From: Eustoma russellianum
Taxonomy: Eukaryota; Streptophyta; Magnoliopsida; Gentianales; Gentianaceae
DNA: 64,000 nucleotides
NCBI GenBank assembly: GCA_036186865.1
Contig: AP025042.1
Location: 36,161,133-36,225,132, forward strand
Direction of reading: 5' to 3'
Of the stretch, positions 1-12,200 are shown in pieces. Below the pieces are notes generated by a model. That model was given only the letters and a program-made list of their open reading frames with translations, was not told the DNA's origin and ran no database searches. The stretch's first letter is position 1, and the number at the start of each line of letters is the position of its first letter. Made by a program: the position numbers and the translations under genes.

Positions 1-576
1 AAATGCTAGCTTTGGTCTCATCAACAGCAGCCAGGATAAAAGTATTTCTGTTGCTGTTAGAAGTGATGAATGAAATAGCATTCAGTTGAAACAGTGAACT
101 TTTGGTGCTTCTCATGAGTTTTGCATAGGTTAAGGCAGGGAAGGAAGAGGGCGAGTTTGATTCAACTTTTTCTTATTGTCTTTTTGCAATAATTTTTTGG
201 CCTTGCAAACCCATCTTTGGCTGAATCATTAGTCTGTAGGAGATGTCCAGATTCAGGCCCCACAATTTCTACCCGATGGTCTAGTGGCACATAGAAAATA
301 GCTGTTTCCCTTACTAGCTTGTTTCCTACTGAACTGGATGTCTGTTTCCTCCTAATTGTGGGCATGTGTTTGATGACTGTTTGTAAGTTTATTCCCTTGA
401 AAATGTCGGCAACTAAAAACTAAAGATATGTATTTAACAAAGTTGTTTACTTGCTGTCTTTGAAGCTTTAACTATGTATTGGATTTGTTATTATTTGATG
501 TCATGAACTGTCAATTACATAATGTTTCTTCACGAGGAAGGATGCAACACTTAGTAACTGCGTTCTCTTCCTTCAG
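1..576. other. Intron sequence, nothing recognised
   Basis: No exon, repeat terminus or transposon domain could be supported. A 25-codon open stretch from position 2 (NASFGLINSSQDKS) lacks a convincing donor and is not claimed as an exon. A minus-strand open stretch near 162-365 matches nothing I know. Confidence 0.6.
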
Positions 577-694
577 ATTTGCTCTTGATATTGATCTTGA
601 TGCTCCCAAGGTGCGCGTTCCCATTCGAACTTCTGATTCTCAATGTGATTGTCATCTCCTTTTGGATTTTGGGCATTTCACATTGCTCACCAAG
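577..694 (+). CDS. VPS13: VPS13 exon (first in window)
   Basis: The acceptor TTCAG ends at 576 and the donor GTATGT starts at 695. The first base completes a codon from an exon outside the window; then 39 codons follow (FALDIDLDAPKV at the start, FGHFTLLTK at the end). The preceding exon was not found in 1-576. Confidence 0.9.
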
Positions 695-3600
695 GTATGT
701 AGACGGTGGTCTCCTTTCTTTGTTCCCCCCTCTCCCTTTTCTTTTTTCTCTTCTCTTTCTTCTTTCATCAGTATTCAGTTGCACTCACTTAATTATGACG
801 CAGGACGGTGATCAAATCCATGACCGGGGACAGAGTCTCTATTCTCGTTTTCTTATCTCTGGGAAAGATATCACAGCTTTCTTTACGGATTGCGGGATGG
901 ATGTTCAGAGTTGCTCTTTGGTATGCCAGTCTTCCATCTCTCCCAAGTTAGAAGATCCACAGATCCATAGTTCTCTTGTCGACAGGTGTGGGATGGCCAT
1001 AATTGTTGAACAGGTAGATTTGCTGCATGCTTAACCACACTTTTAACGTCATTCAAATGCATCATGGAACAATTATAGGTGATTCTGTTTAAGATAAATC
1101 TAGTGGGATGGTACTTAAATGTGTTACATCTGTTTGTTGATGAAGATTAAGGTACCCCATCCAAGGCATCCATCTACACGTATTTCCATTCAGGTGCCAA
1201 GCCTTGGCATCCATTTATCGCCTGTCAGATATCACAGACTTATCAAGTTGTTGAACGTATTCCATGGATCTCCTGAAACATCTGAGCAGCTTGCTGTTGA
1301 GAGTTCGCAGAGCACTTTGGGGCCTTGGAATCCCCTTGATCTTGCATCTGAGGCTCGCATACTTGTTTGGAAGGTATCTCAGTGCTTGAGACTATCATAT
1401 GTATAAATATTTTGGTTGACCTTGATGTGCTCATGGTCTATACTCTGCCTCAGGGAATTGGCTACTCTGTTGCTGCATGGCAACCATGTTATATCATACT
1501 ATCTGGTTTATATCTTTATGTTTTGGAGTCAGAGATGTCTCGCTCTTACCAACGATGTTCAAGGTTGACCATGTTTAGTTTCTTTATTACTCTTTTTGAT
1601 TTAGTTATTATGTTGGTTATTTACAATTTTTTAGTTTGATTGCAGTATGGCTGGTAAACAGGTTTTGGAAGTTCCTCCAGCAAATGTTGGTGGCTCACCT
1701 TCTTGTATTGCCGTGTGTGTCAGAGGCGTGGACGCCCAGAAGGTTCCAGATGGCCTCTTTGATTATTTTGTTCTTTGACTTGGATTTTGCATGCCTTCAG
1801 AGAGCGTAATATGTTTGTCGTTTTTAATGGAAACCCAGTATAGCTTCATACAGATATGAGGCTTTGTTGCTTTAACGAAAAACCTATGATGCTTTATATG
1901 CAAAAAAATGTGAATGACTTTTACCAGTGTTTTATTTCCTTTTCTTTAATTAATAGTAAAGATTTCGGTAAGGATCTTTATCTTTATTGGTAAAAGCAAG
2001 TAGAAGAAGATTCATAGGAGCAAGGCTAAGAAAGCAATACGTGCAGTAAAAACAAGGCCTTTTTGGGCTTTTGTTGAAGGTTAGACAAACATGAGAGAGA
2101 ATGGCTAAATTGAGAAAATTTGCTACTTAGGTTAAACGGATGAAGGACAAACTGGTGAAGTCTTAGTATGCTGTATAAAGGCATGACACTCTCTCACTTA
2201 ACCACAATGGTTCCCTGGCTGAGAATTTCAATGCCACGTGTAGTCGTAGGCAAGGGAATGCTAGTCTTCTTTTGGTTTCCTAAGCTAAATCTAGCTTGTT
2301 TGCTATATGCTAATGGGACGGTTTGTCTCTTGAAGCAAATCTAACTTGCTAGCTCTACCTATGTAAATCTTTTGCATTAATGAAATTTCAACTGGAACTA
2401 CCTTATGGAAATTCTCAAGCTTTTGAATTTTTTAGATAGGTTTGGACAGTGGATATTCCTTTGTATCTCTAGAGCTTCCTTCTCCGTCAACCTAAATGGT
2501 TCATTGATAGTAAACTTCAAGGCTACAAGGGGACTTAGGGTGACTTCCCTATCCCCTTACCTTTTCATCCTAATAATGGAGGGATCCACTCAGCTCTTAA
2601 AGACCAAAATAGAGACCTTCCGTTTCAAGTACCATCCCAAATATGAGACTATGAAGCTTTGCTCATTATTTTTTGCAGATGATGTATTCATCCTTGTAAG
2701 TGCTGATGAACATTCTGCCAAAACCATCAAAGCCCTTCAGGAATTCAGGATCCTTTCAGGCTTAAGACCAAACTATAGAAATTCTTATAGTAAATATAGA
2801 TTGCTGGATATGCAACACGGCATTAATGAGAATAAATTGGTTTGGAATCAACAGAGTTCCAACCTTAAAAATTAGGAGATCTGATGTCCCTATATATATA
2901 CGATAATGTTCCAACGGTAACAAGACAAAAAGCTAACGGCTATTTCCATTTCTGTCCTATTTACAAATACAGACCTTTTTCCCTATTTACACTTCTACAT
3001 TTCTACACTCCCCCTCAAGATTGGTGTATATACAACCAAGCTTGTCAATAAGTGATACAAATGTGTATGTAGATACTGGTTTAGTAAATACATCTGCAAT
3101 TTGTTCAGTAGATGAAACATATTTTAGGTCAATAATCTTGTCTTCAATCTTCTCGCGAATAAAGTGCCGATCAATCTCAATGTGTTTGGACTTATCATGC
3201 TGTGTAGGATTTTCAGCCATGCTTATTGCAGATATGTCGTCACAAAATACTTGAACGGGCAGTGTTGCTTCTACTCGCAGTTCTTGCAATACTCTTTTTA
3301 ACCATAAACCTTCACAAATCCCTAAAGCAAGTGCTCTCAATTCGGCTTCCGCACTACTCCTTGACACAATTGTCTGTTTCTTGCTCCGCCATGCCACTAG
3401 GTTCCCCCATATGAATGTACCATATCCTGTGGTAGAGCGCATGTCGGACCTTGAACCTGGCCGGTCTGCATCTGTGTAGACCACAATACCTCGGTCTAGA
3501 CATTTTCTGAATATCAACCCTTGACCAGGTGCAGCCTTTAAGTACCTAAGAATTCTTAATGCAGCCTTTAAATTCTCATTAATAGGAGTATGCATAAATT

Positions 3601-6600
3601 GAGAAGCAAAACTCACAGCATAACATATATCAGGACGAGTGTGTGATAAATAAATAAGCTTACCCACTAATTGTTGATATTGTAACTTGTTAGTAGGAGT
3701 CATATCCCATGCTTCCATTGGTTTCCCTCCTGGCTCCATAGGAGTGGGTGCCGGCTTGCATCCAAGCATACCTATTTCTTTAAGTAGATCTAGAATATAT
3801 TTTCTTTGAGATATACACATTTCATTTTTATTTCTTGAAACCTCCATACCAAGAAAGTATCTTAAGTTCCCGAAATCTTTAACTTCAAACTCTCTTGATA
3901 GTTGTTCTTTTATTAGACTAATACCATTATTATCATTTCCAGTGAGAATAATATCATCCACATAAACAATGAGAATAGCAATGGTTTGATTAGTAGAAAA
4001 ACGTACAAACAAGGTATGATCACTATGAGTTTGTTTAAATCCGAAGCTTAAGACTACTGTGGTAAACCTTTTAAACCATGCTCGTGGGGATTGTTTCAAG
4101 CCATACAAGGATTTCTTCAATTTACATACTTTACCACTGTTATTATTTTTAAATCCTGGAGGTATGTCCATATATACTAACTCTTGTAAGTCACCATTTA
4201 AGAAAGCATTTTTAACATCCAATTGTAAAAGACACCAATCTAAGTTAACAGTAACTGAAAAAATAATTCTCACTGTATTTAGTTTTGCAACTGGAGCGAA
4301 AGTTTCTAGGTAATCTATTTCATATGTTTGGGTAAAGCCCTTAGCAACTAGTCTCGCTTTATACCTATTAATTGTTCTATTTGTATTATATTTTACTGAA
4401 AAAACCCACTTGCAACCTACAGTTTTCATTCCGGGTTTTAAGGCTACTAATTCCCATGTCTCATTTTTAATTAGAGCCCTCATTTCCTCATTTACAGCTT
4501 CTTTCCAACTCGGATGCCTAAGAGCTTCTTCAATATTATTTGGAACCCACTGTTTATCTTAAGCACAAGTAAAAGCTCTAAGTGATGAATTCAATCTATC
4601 ATATGCAAGAAAATTGTAAAGTGGATGTTTGGTGCATTCTCTTACCCCTTTTCTAAGTGCAATAGGCAAATCTGAAGATTTATCAAAGTCAGTGATTCCT
4701 TCTTCTTGATCTATTACTTCGGTTTCCACATATCCTGGTTCCTGACTTTCTTTATTCCGTCTTGTCTATACCTTGGTGATGGGCAAGTTCACTCTTTCCA
4801 GTATGCCTCCTATTTCTCCATGGATATTTTGTATTTCTCGGCTTCTCACTAATTCCGGCTGGCTAACTGGTTTAATACTGCCATGATCACAAGTTATAAC
4901 ATCAAGAATACTCCAATAATTATCAGTGTGATTACCTGTCATCGGAATTTGAGGATCCGTGGAATAGAAAGACTTTTGCTCATCAAATACTACATCAAGT
5001 GAGACATACATCTTCTTAGTTAATGGACAATAACATTTGTAACCTTTTTGTGTACTTGAATATCCCATAAATATGCATCGTTGTGTATGCTTATCTAATT
5101 TAGTACGCATTGTTGATTGGATATAAACGTAAAGAACACATCCAAATAATGTAAACAGTAATGTTGACATTAGTCTTGTATTCGGGTATGTACTTATCAA
5201 TTGATCTTTAGGAGTTTCGAAAGATAGTTCTCGCGATGGCATGTGATTAATAAGATAAGTAGCCGTAAGTATTGCCTCACCCCAATAAAATTTTGGAACA
5301 TGCATAGAAAACACAATAGCTCTAGCAACCTCTAAAAGGTGCCTATTTTTCCTTTCTGCTATCCCATTCTGTTGAGGGGTATATACACATGATGTTTGAT
5401 GATGAATGCCTAAGCTTGTCAAATAGTCCTTTACTTCTTTATCTAAATATTCTGACCCATTGTCACTTCTAATTACTTTAACCATACTGTCAAACTGAGT
5501 TCTAACAAGTGTGATAAACGTCCGAATAATATGACCTACTTCGGTTTTACTTTTCATTAAATATACCCAAGTTATCCTAGTGTGATCATCAACAAAGGTT
5601 ATAAACCACCTAGCTCCATTTATGTTGGCTATTCTAGATGGTCCCCAAATGTCCGAGTGAATCAAGTTAAATGGACAACTTGGTTCATATGGTTTAGGCA
5701 AATACCTTGCCTTAGTTTGCTTTGCTAAGATACACGTATCACACTTTAAATGACCAAAATCACTATTAGAAAACAGTTGAGGCATCAGTTTCTTTAAATA
5801 AACAAAATTAGGATGTCCCTCTTTGAATAAAGCTCCCTTGCTGCCTTCCAAATAGCAGCCGCAGTCGGGTAGAGGATGAAATTATTCTCCACTTCTGGAA
5901 CCATCGATCCAATTAACCAGGACATTATCATGGAGTTCTCAGATCTCCATTGTCTATAGCCATTCTCTGTAGGTGCTGGACTTAGAAGATTACCATATAA
6001 ATAGTCATCTTTTCCCCTCCCAACAACGAACATTTCTACAACTTTACTCCAGGAGAGATAGTTTTGTCCAGTAAGTTTATGATTGGTTATCATTATTGGG
6101 TTGCCCTCAATAGAACTGGGCAGTTGAGGAGGACCTAAGGTAGAACCCTCATTGATAACACCTACTTCAGTAGGAGTTGTGGTAGTGGGATGAGACCTTG
6201 TGGATAAGCTGGGAGTTTCAGACATAATGTTATTTCAGATGGAAAGATAAATTGAAGCTGGAAGCGTTTCAGGAGATGTATTTTTATGTTCGAAGGTTTG
6301 ATGAAGATAGAGATAGACGTTGGACTGTAAGAAGAAAACTTTTAAAAAGAAATGGAGAAATAAATTAGAGGGTAAAAGTACGAAAGTCTATGATGGTGGC
6401 TTTGGAATTCGTGGAAAAACCAAAAGAGTTAGCTGGCGGTGAAATAGAACCAAAAAATTGACAAAGTTGATGTAGAAAGGTCACATGCAGAAAGGACAAG
6501 TGGAAGAAGTCACATGCAAAAGAAAAAAACGTTGAGTGGAGGGGTTTTCTAGTTCACTGTGCCGAAGCTTCTCAATGAAGCTAGATAATAGTAATAATTT

Positions 6601-9247
6601 TACAACAACCCTCCCTTTTTTTCGTTACTTTTTCTCAGAATTGCCTGCCAGCTAGATGAACCTTACAAGTAATATTACACGTCACCTTGTATAATTATTG
6701 GATCCTTGTCTTTACACACAATCCTCTTCTCCTTCAACCGCCGTCTTCCTCCTCAAAAAAATGTGTTAATAGCAGTTTACAGACTGCAGATTTGAAGACC
6801 AAGAACAGTATGGTTTCTGTCTAAGAACTTAAAAAAAATATATAATGAAGGAGAAGACTGAGATGACCAATAGCTCTGATACCATATAGAAATTCTTAAA
6901 GTAAATATAGATTGCTGGATATGCAACACGGCAGTAATGAGAATAAATTGGTTTGGAATCAACAGAGTTCCAACCTTAAAAATTAGGAGATCTGATGTCC
7001 CTATATATATACAATAATGTTCCAACGGTAACAAGACAAAAAACTAACGGCTATTTTCGTTTCTGTCCTATTTACAAATACAGACCTTTTTCCCTATTTA
7101 CACTTCTACATTTCTACACAAACCTACAAAAATGTGAAGTGTTTGTCTTTAGGATTGCAAACAGTAAGAAACAGATCATAGCTGAGATCCTTGGAATGCC
7201 TATTAGCACACTGCCAATAAAGTACTTAGGTGTTCCTCTGGTAAATAGGACACACTCTTACACTGATTGTAGTCCCTTGTTGGATAAGCTTTCCAACAGA
7301 ATCAGCAGTTGCTTTGCATCAAAGCTCTCTTATGGTGGCAAACTTCAGCTGATTATTTCTTCTCTTATGGTGGCAAACTTCAGCTGATTATTTCAGGCTT
7401 GATTGCTATCTGTAGGTATTAGACAACTTTATTTTTCATCCCAAGGAATGTCATAAGGGAAATTGAGAGGATATCTCATTCCTTCCTCTTGGAGAGGTTC
7501 TAGGAAATCAAAAGTTAAATGGAGCTTAGTCTTTGGCTAATAGAACAAGGGGGTTTGGGAATTTCAAATGCCACACATGTTAATAATGGCTACTTAACGA
7601 TGATTATTTGGCATATCTGTGAAGAGAAAGAGGTTTATGGGGTCAAATGGGCTCACTTTATTATTCTCAAAGATAAATCACTATGGGATATGAAGCCAAA
7701 GCAGTTAGATTCATGAATGTGGAAAAGGCTATTCGGCATAAGGGACCAATTCACTCAACATATCACAAAGACAATTGGCAATGGTGGATCAACATCATTC
7801 TGGTTTGACTTTTGGTACCCTTGGGAATTCTGATGCTCAACTTCCCAGAGCTGAAAAGGAATTAAATGGCAGTTGTGAAGCTAAAGTGCCTGAGGTTTTG
7901 GTTGGTGATTATTGGAGACTGCCTTATGGCAGAGGTTGGGATGCCTAAATCTCTAGTTTCCATAAAGCTTGCAGAAGTATCCAGTAGGCTCGAGGGTCTG
8001 ACCGCTGGAATTGGATGGGCAACCCACCATTCACTGTCAGGGGTGCTATCTTAGCAAAAACTCCCTTTTCCCCTACTTTTCCCGGGCTAGCTTTGTCTGT
8101 AGTAGCCGTTCTCTTCTTAGATATGCAATCATTTTTTGGCTTGCATTTTGGAAGAGGATGAATGTTGGTGTATGTGCCCTGGACCGTTGATTTGGATCTT
8201 TATGTTGTGCATTTATTATTAATAAAGAGGTTTTATTATCATTATTGTGGGTTAGCTTGTTAAACAATTCTGATATATGTCCCTGGTTCATTATTGTTAT
8301 ATAGATAAAATAATTTGTAACCGGTATGAGTATTGATTTGATAATCATGAGATGATTATGTGTATGATGATTCAATTCAATTCATAGATACTTGTTAAAG
8401 AGCAATGTATTGGATAGACCCATCATGAGATTATTGCATGGATTAGTGTCATAAATAAATCTCATGATAGTTATGTTTAATACTTAGACTTGAGATTTGT
8501 CATAGTTTCCGACATAAGGACTATTATATTTTGACATATTCAAACATTATCCGTAACTGGATAATAATAAAGGCCATGATTGAATATGATAGAAATTATG
8601 TAGAGGATATTGAACAATCAAGATAGGAATTGTCCCTCTCTTTTGAGAGGGATATCTTTTGGGTCCCTCGATAAGTGAGACTTTGAAATGCATGGCCGTG
8701 CTCAAATGAATTGATAGTGTGATCAGTATCATTTATTTTATCAGTCTATTTGAAGATGGAGTAATCATACGTTTGAACAATATAAGTATGACGTTGACCA
8801 TGACCTATGTCCAAACTAGATCTCGTGTGACAAAGAGATTAATACATGTACTATTATTAGGCTCGTTAAGTTGTACTCGTATTAATTGGGTAGTCGGAAT
8901 GCCTTGCTAGAGGCCAATTACGACTTGTTGGTTTAATAGAGATTTAACCGAGTGCCAATTAATATGGGCCTATCGGGTCACACCCAAGAATGCGTATGGG
9001 CTGATATTAATATTAGCAATATTGATATTAGATATTAATTATTATTATTGTTATCATTTTCTGTTTTTCTTTATATATATATATATATATATATATTATT
9101 AGATAATGTTAACAGAAACTGTATCTGATATGTATTTTGATTGGTCTTATCCAATCCTGACAGAATCCAGATATGATATGGATTTTGATTGGCCTTAACT
9201 AATCCGATTTTTAATCGTATGTAAGGTATATACATACACACACACAC

Positions 9248-9279
<32 letters not shown>

Positions 9280-12200
9280 ATATATATAGCACACATAGCT
9301 CTATCTCATCCAACTGAGAGATCGGAGTGAAAAAAAGAAAACAGAAACCCTAACTCGTTTTTGGAGAAAGATAAGTTTTTCAGCCGTGCCGTTCCAGAGA
9401 GCTAGCACTCCGCCAGAAGCATTCGTGGATACCAACAGGGGGTGGTCGTATCATCGCACCTACTTCGTCTGCAGATTTTGAATCTACAGAGGTTAGTTTT
9501 CGAATTTCTTTCATCGAATTAAACGAACAATATGGATCCTTGTTAGGAAATCAGAGATCGAGTTTTTCTCGCTGGCGTTTTTGGTAGCAGTGATCCCGTT
9601 GATTTCCTAGCAATGGCTACTCAAGGCAAGTTATTATAATGGGGCATTATTGACACTAACAATTGTCTGATTTGTGACAAGGAGTCTGATGATCAAGAGC
9701 ATCTATTCTTCAAGTGTTCATACTCAAAAGCTATTTGGGAAGCAGTGTTGTTGCTTAAGTGTCGAGACTTCTATTCCTCGGACAACCTCCAAACCTGGCA
9801 ACTTCCAAAGCAGCGGCTCTCAAAGTTTCAAAAAGGCCTTGTCTACTTTGCTTTGGCAACCGCAGTGTCCTCCATTTGACGTAAGAGAAATCAAAGATTC
9901 CACCAAGCTATCCAAAAGGATGGCCCGTACATTCGAAAGGAAGTTTCACAAAACATTTGTTTTTCTGTCACTTCCGGGCAATGTATCCGAATGAGGAAGG
10001 TTAACTAGGAAATTGCTTTGAATTTGGACATTCCAATGAAGATATTCAAGACAAACTAATGACTGTTATGCCTAGCTCTGGCACTTCCCTTGCTGCTTGA
10101 ATGTTTTACTTCCTACTATGGTTTTTAATTGTCATAAGACTTTGTGTGGGATCCTCTGGATGCAGCTCCTATTCTTCAGCTCATGTTTGGTAATTTGGCA
10201 ATCTGTTGGCCTGTCCTTCTAAAATACTTGGCTTTCTATCTGTCTTCTCACTCCAAGGTCTATTATGATTACCTTTTGGCTCCAAATATGGAAGGCTCTG
10301 CGGAGTTTGTACCCTCTAGGTGTCAAGGCCTCTAATCTCCTCTTCTTCTACTTATCCTCTGTTTTTACTCTCTTCCTCCCTTAACTTTTGTTTACCACTA
10401 TGGTACTTATCATGTGTGGAAGGTCTTTTGGTTAGTGATTTAGGACTTTTGGCTCTAAATATGAAAAGCTCTGTAGAGTTTGTACTGTTTGGGTGTCAAG
10501 GTTCCCAATCTCCTCTTCTACTACTTCTCTATTTCTACTGTCTTCCTCCCCCATCTTTTCTTTACCATTATAGTACTTACCATATTCTGGTCTTTGGGGA
10601 TTTGTCTTCTATTAACGTTCTCATTTCCCAGTCTAGTCCGGCCTTACCATTTCTAGCCTTGCGGTTTTTGGTTTTGGAGTTGAAAACTCGTGGCATCAGT
10701 TTTGAAACCTCAGTGGAGTTCTTTCAATTCTGGTGTCTATGTCTTGAATTCTCAGTTTTCATGTTGCTGCTGTAACGGTCACTTACTTCTCCAACTTTTA
10801 CTCTTGTCTTCTGCACACTACTCTACCATAATGTTGCAATTGATATTTGGTTCAAGTACTTTTGGTGTCATATTTTGTTGGGTACATGATGTACTAGTTT
10901 GGGTTTGGAAATGTCTGATGTACCTTATTTTGTTAGATCCAGTGTTTGTTACTAGGACTTCTCCCTGTATAGATTATAAGGAATTTTGCATTTTGAAATT
11001 GGCAAAGTTTCATAGCTTTGACGGTTGGATTGGAATGAAAGGAAACTTTGCCCTTTTACATTTTGAGTAAGTAGAGATTAATGGCTAACTTGCTAACATC
11101 ACCAATTGGTGTTAACTTATTGTAAATTTGCTCCCAGTTTATCGTAGTTATATTCCTCCGTTGAGATACAAAAAGCCTAATATGATCTAGAATCTCTCTT
11201 CTTTGACCTGATCCAATTTTCTTTATGCAATGGAGGTTCTTTGGTTTCTTTCCTCCCAAATAGAGTGTACATCTGCCAAAGCAGGCTCCACATCTCCTTC
11301 TGAATTTTTGTCTTCTAGATGCCGCCTTTAACCCAGTTTTTAACACTGGGTGAGGTCATGGACATTTGTCCACACATGAGTGCCTTTAGCACATAGTTCC
11401 ACATTTTTCTTGAAAATGGGCATGTTAAAAATAGGCCTTCACGAGTCTCCCACATTTAGTAGCGTTGTCTCTCTTCATTACCCATTAAACTTGGGGGCTA
11501 AGCCTTTTCCAATAGTTGAGCCAAAGGATAGAAGCATTTTTGATTAAGCACTTGAAGATTAGAATCACATTTCTTTAGCCGGAGAAGATATTTAATTGCC
11601 ACGTTTTGCTGATTGGTTTGACTAGCTAGCACTTAACTCTCGTCGCCTCAACTAGCAAGCTAACCACCTTGAACATGCTAGTTTCCTCTCCTGAATATTT
11701 TTGAAGCAAGACTTTTCTTGCTTGTAGTGCTTAGTAGCGGCTAGGCCCTAGGTTATTTAACACGCCCTTGTTGCCTTTGTTATGCATCTAACTGGTTCTT
11801 CAGATTTATAAGAATGATGTTGGTCCCTGGTGTGGAACTGGGATACCAAAGGTTTACCTGAGTGAAAGTTTTAAGTATTCAGGATCTGTACTACATAAAG
11901 GTTGAGGCATTGATGAAGATGTAAATCACAGGGTACATACGAGGTGGTTAAAGTGGAGAAGTTTGTTAGACATTCTTTGTGATAGGAAGGTACGTTTAAA
12001 GCCTAAAGAAAAGTTTTATAAGACGACAGCAAGACCCACATTGCTACACATGCTTGAATGTTGGGCAGTCAATTATTAGCATGAGCACAAAAAGCGAGTC
12101 GTGGAAATGAAAATGTTAAGATGGATGTGTGGACGTATAATGAAGGATAAAGTAAGAAATAAACTTATAAGGAGAAATATTAAGGACTCTTATAGATGAG

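Larger units (their letters stand above)
2774..7118 (-). mobile_element. C1: Ty1/copia LTR retrotransposon nested in LINE-A, internally deleted
   Basis: Both LTRs are present (2774-3007 and 6885-7118, 234 bp each, about six differences by eye). The target duplication is CAAAC at 2769-2773 and 7119-7123. A primer-binding site complementary to initiator tRNA-Met (TGGTATCAGAGC in the element's sense) abuts the 5' LTR at 6873-6884. A purine tract (CTTGAGGGGGAG) precedes the 3' LTR. Gag begins at 6225. The element lacks the second half of gag, the zinc knuckle and protease: the gag text ending KAARELYSKRD passes within a few bases to the pre-integrase text GHPNFVYLKKLMP. It is non-autonomous. Confidence 0.95.
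8163..9612 (+). mobile_element. Solo LTR (about 1450 bp) nested in LINE-A
   Basis: It starts TGTTGGTGTATG and ends TTTCCTAGCA, with no coding domain inside. LINE-A reads KRM up to the left edge and MATQGKLL from the right edge. The original site ATGGC therefore appears duplicated: ATGAA at 8158-8162 (decayed) and ATGGC at 9613-9617. The length and the late-LTR text (AGAAACCCTAACTCG, AGAGATCGGAGTG) suggest an LTR-LTR recombination product of a long-LTR element, different from C1-C7. Strand is assumed from the position of the leader-like text. Confidence 0.62.

Noticed and set aside
2..76. Possible VPS13 exon at the window start (NASFGLINSSQDKS)
   Set aside because: Only about 25 codons, no good GT donor before the TGA, and I cannot match it to the protein region expected before DLDAPKV.
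162..365. Minus-strand open stretch of 67 codons
   Set aside because: No known domain and no start context; short open stretches like this are expected by chance.
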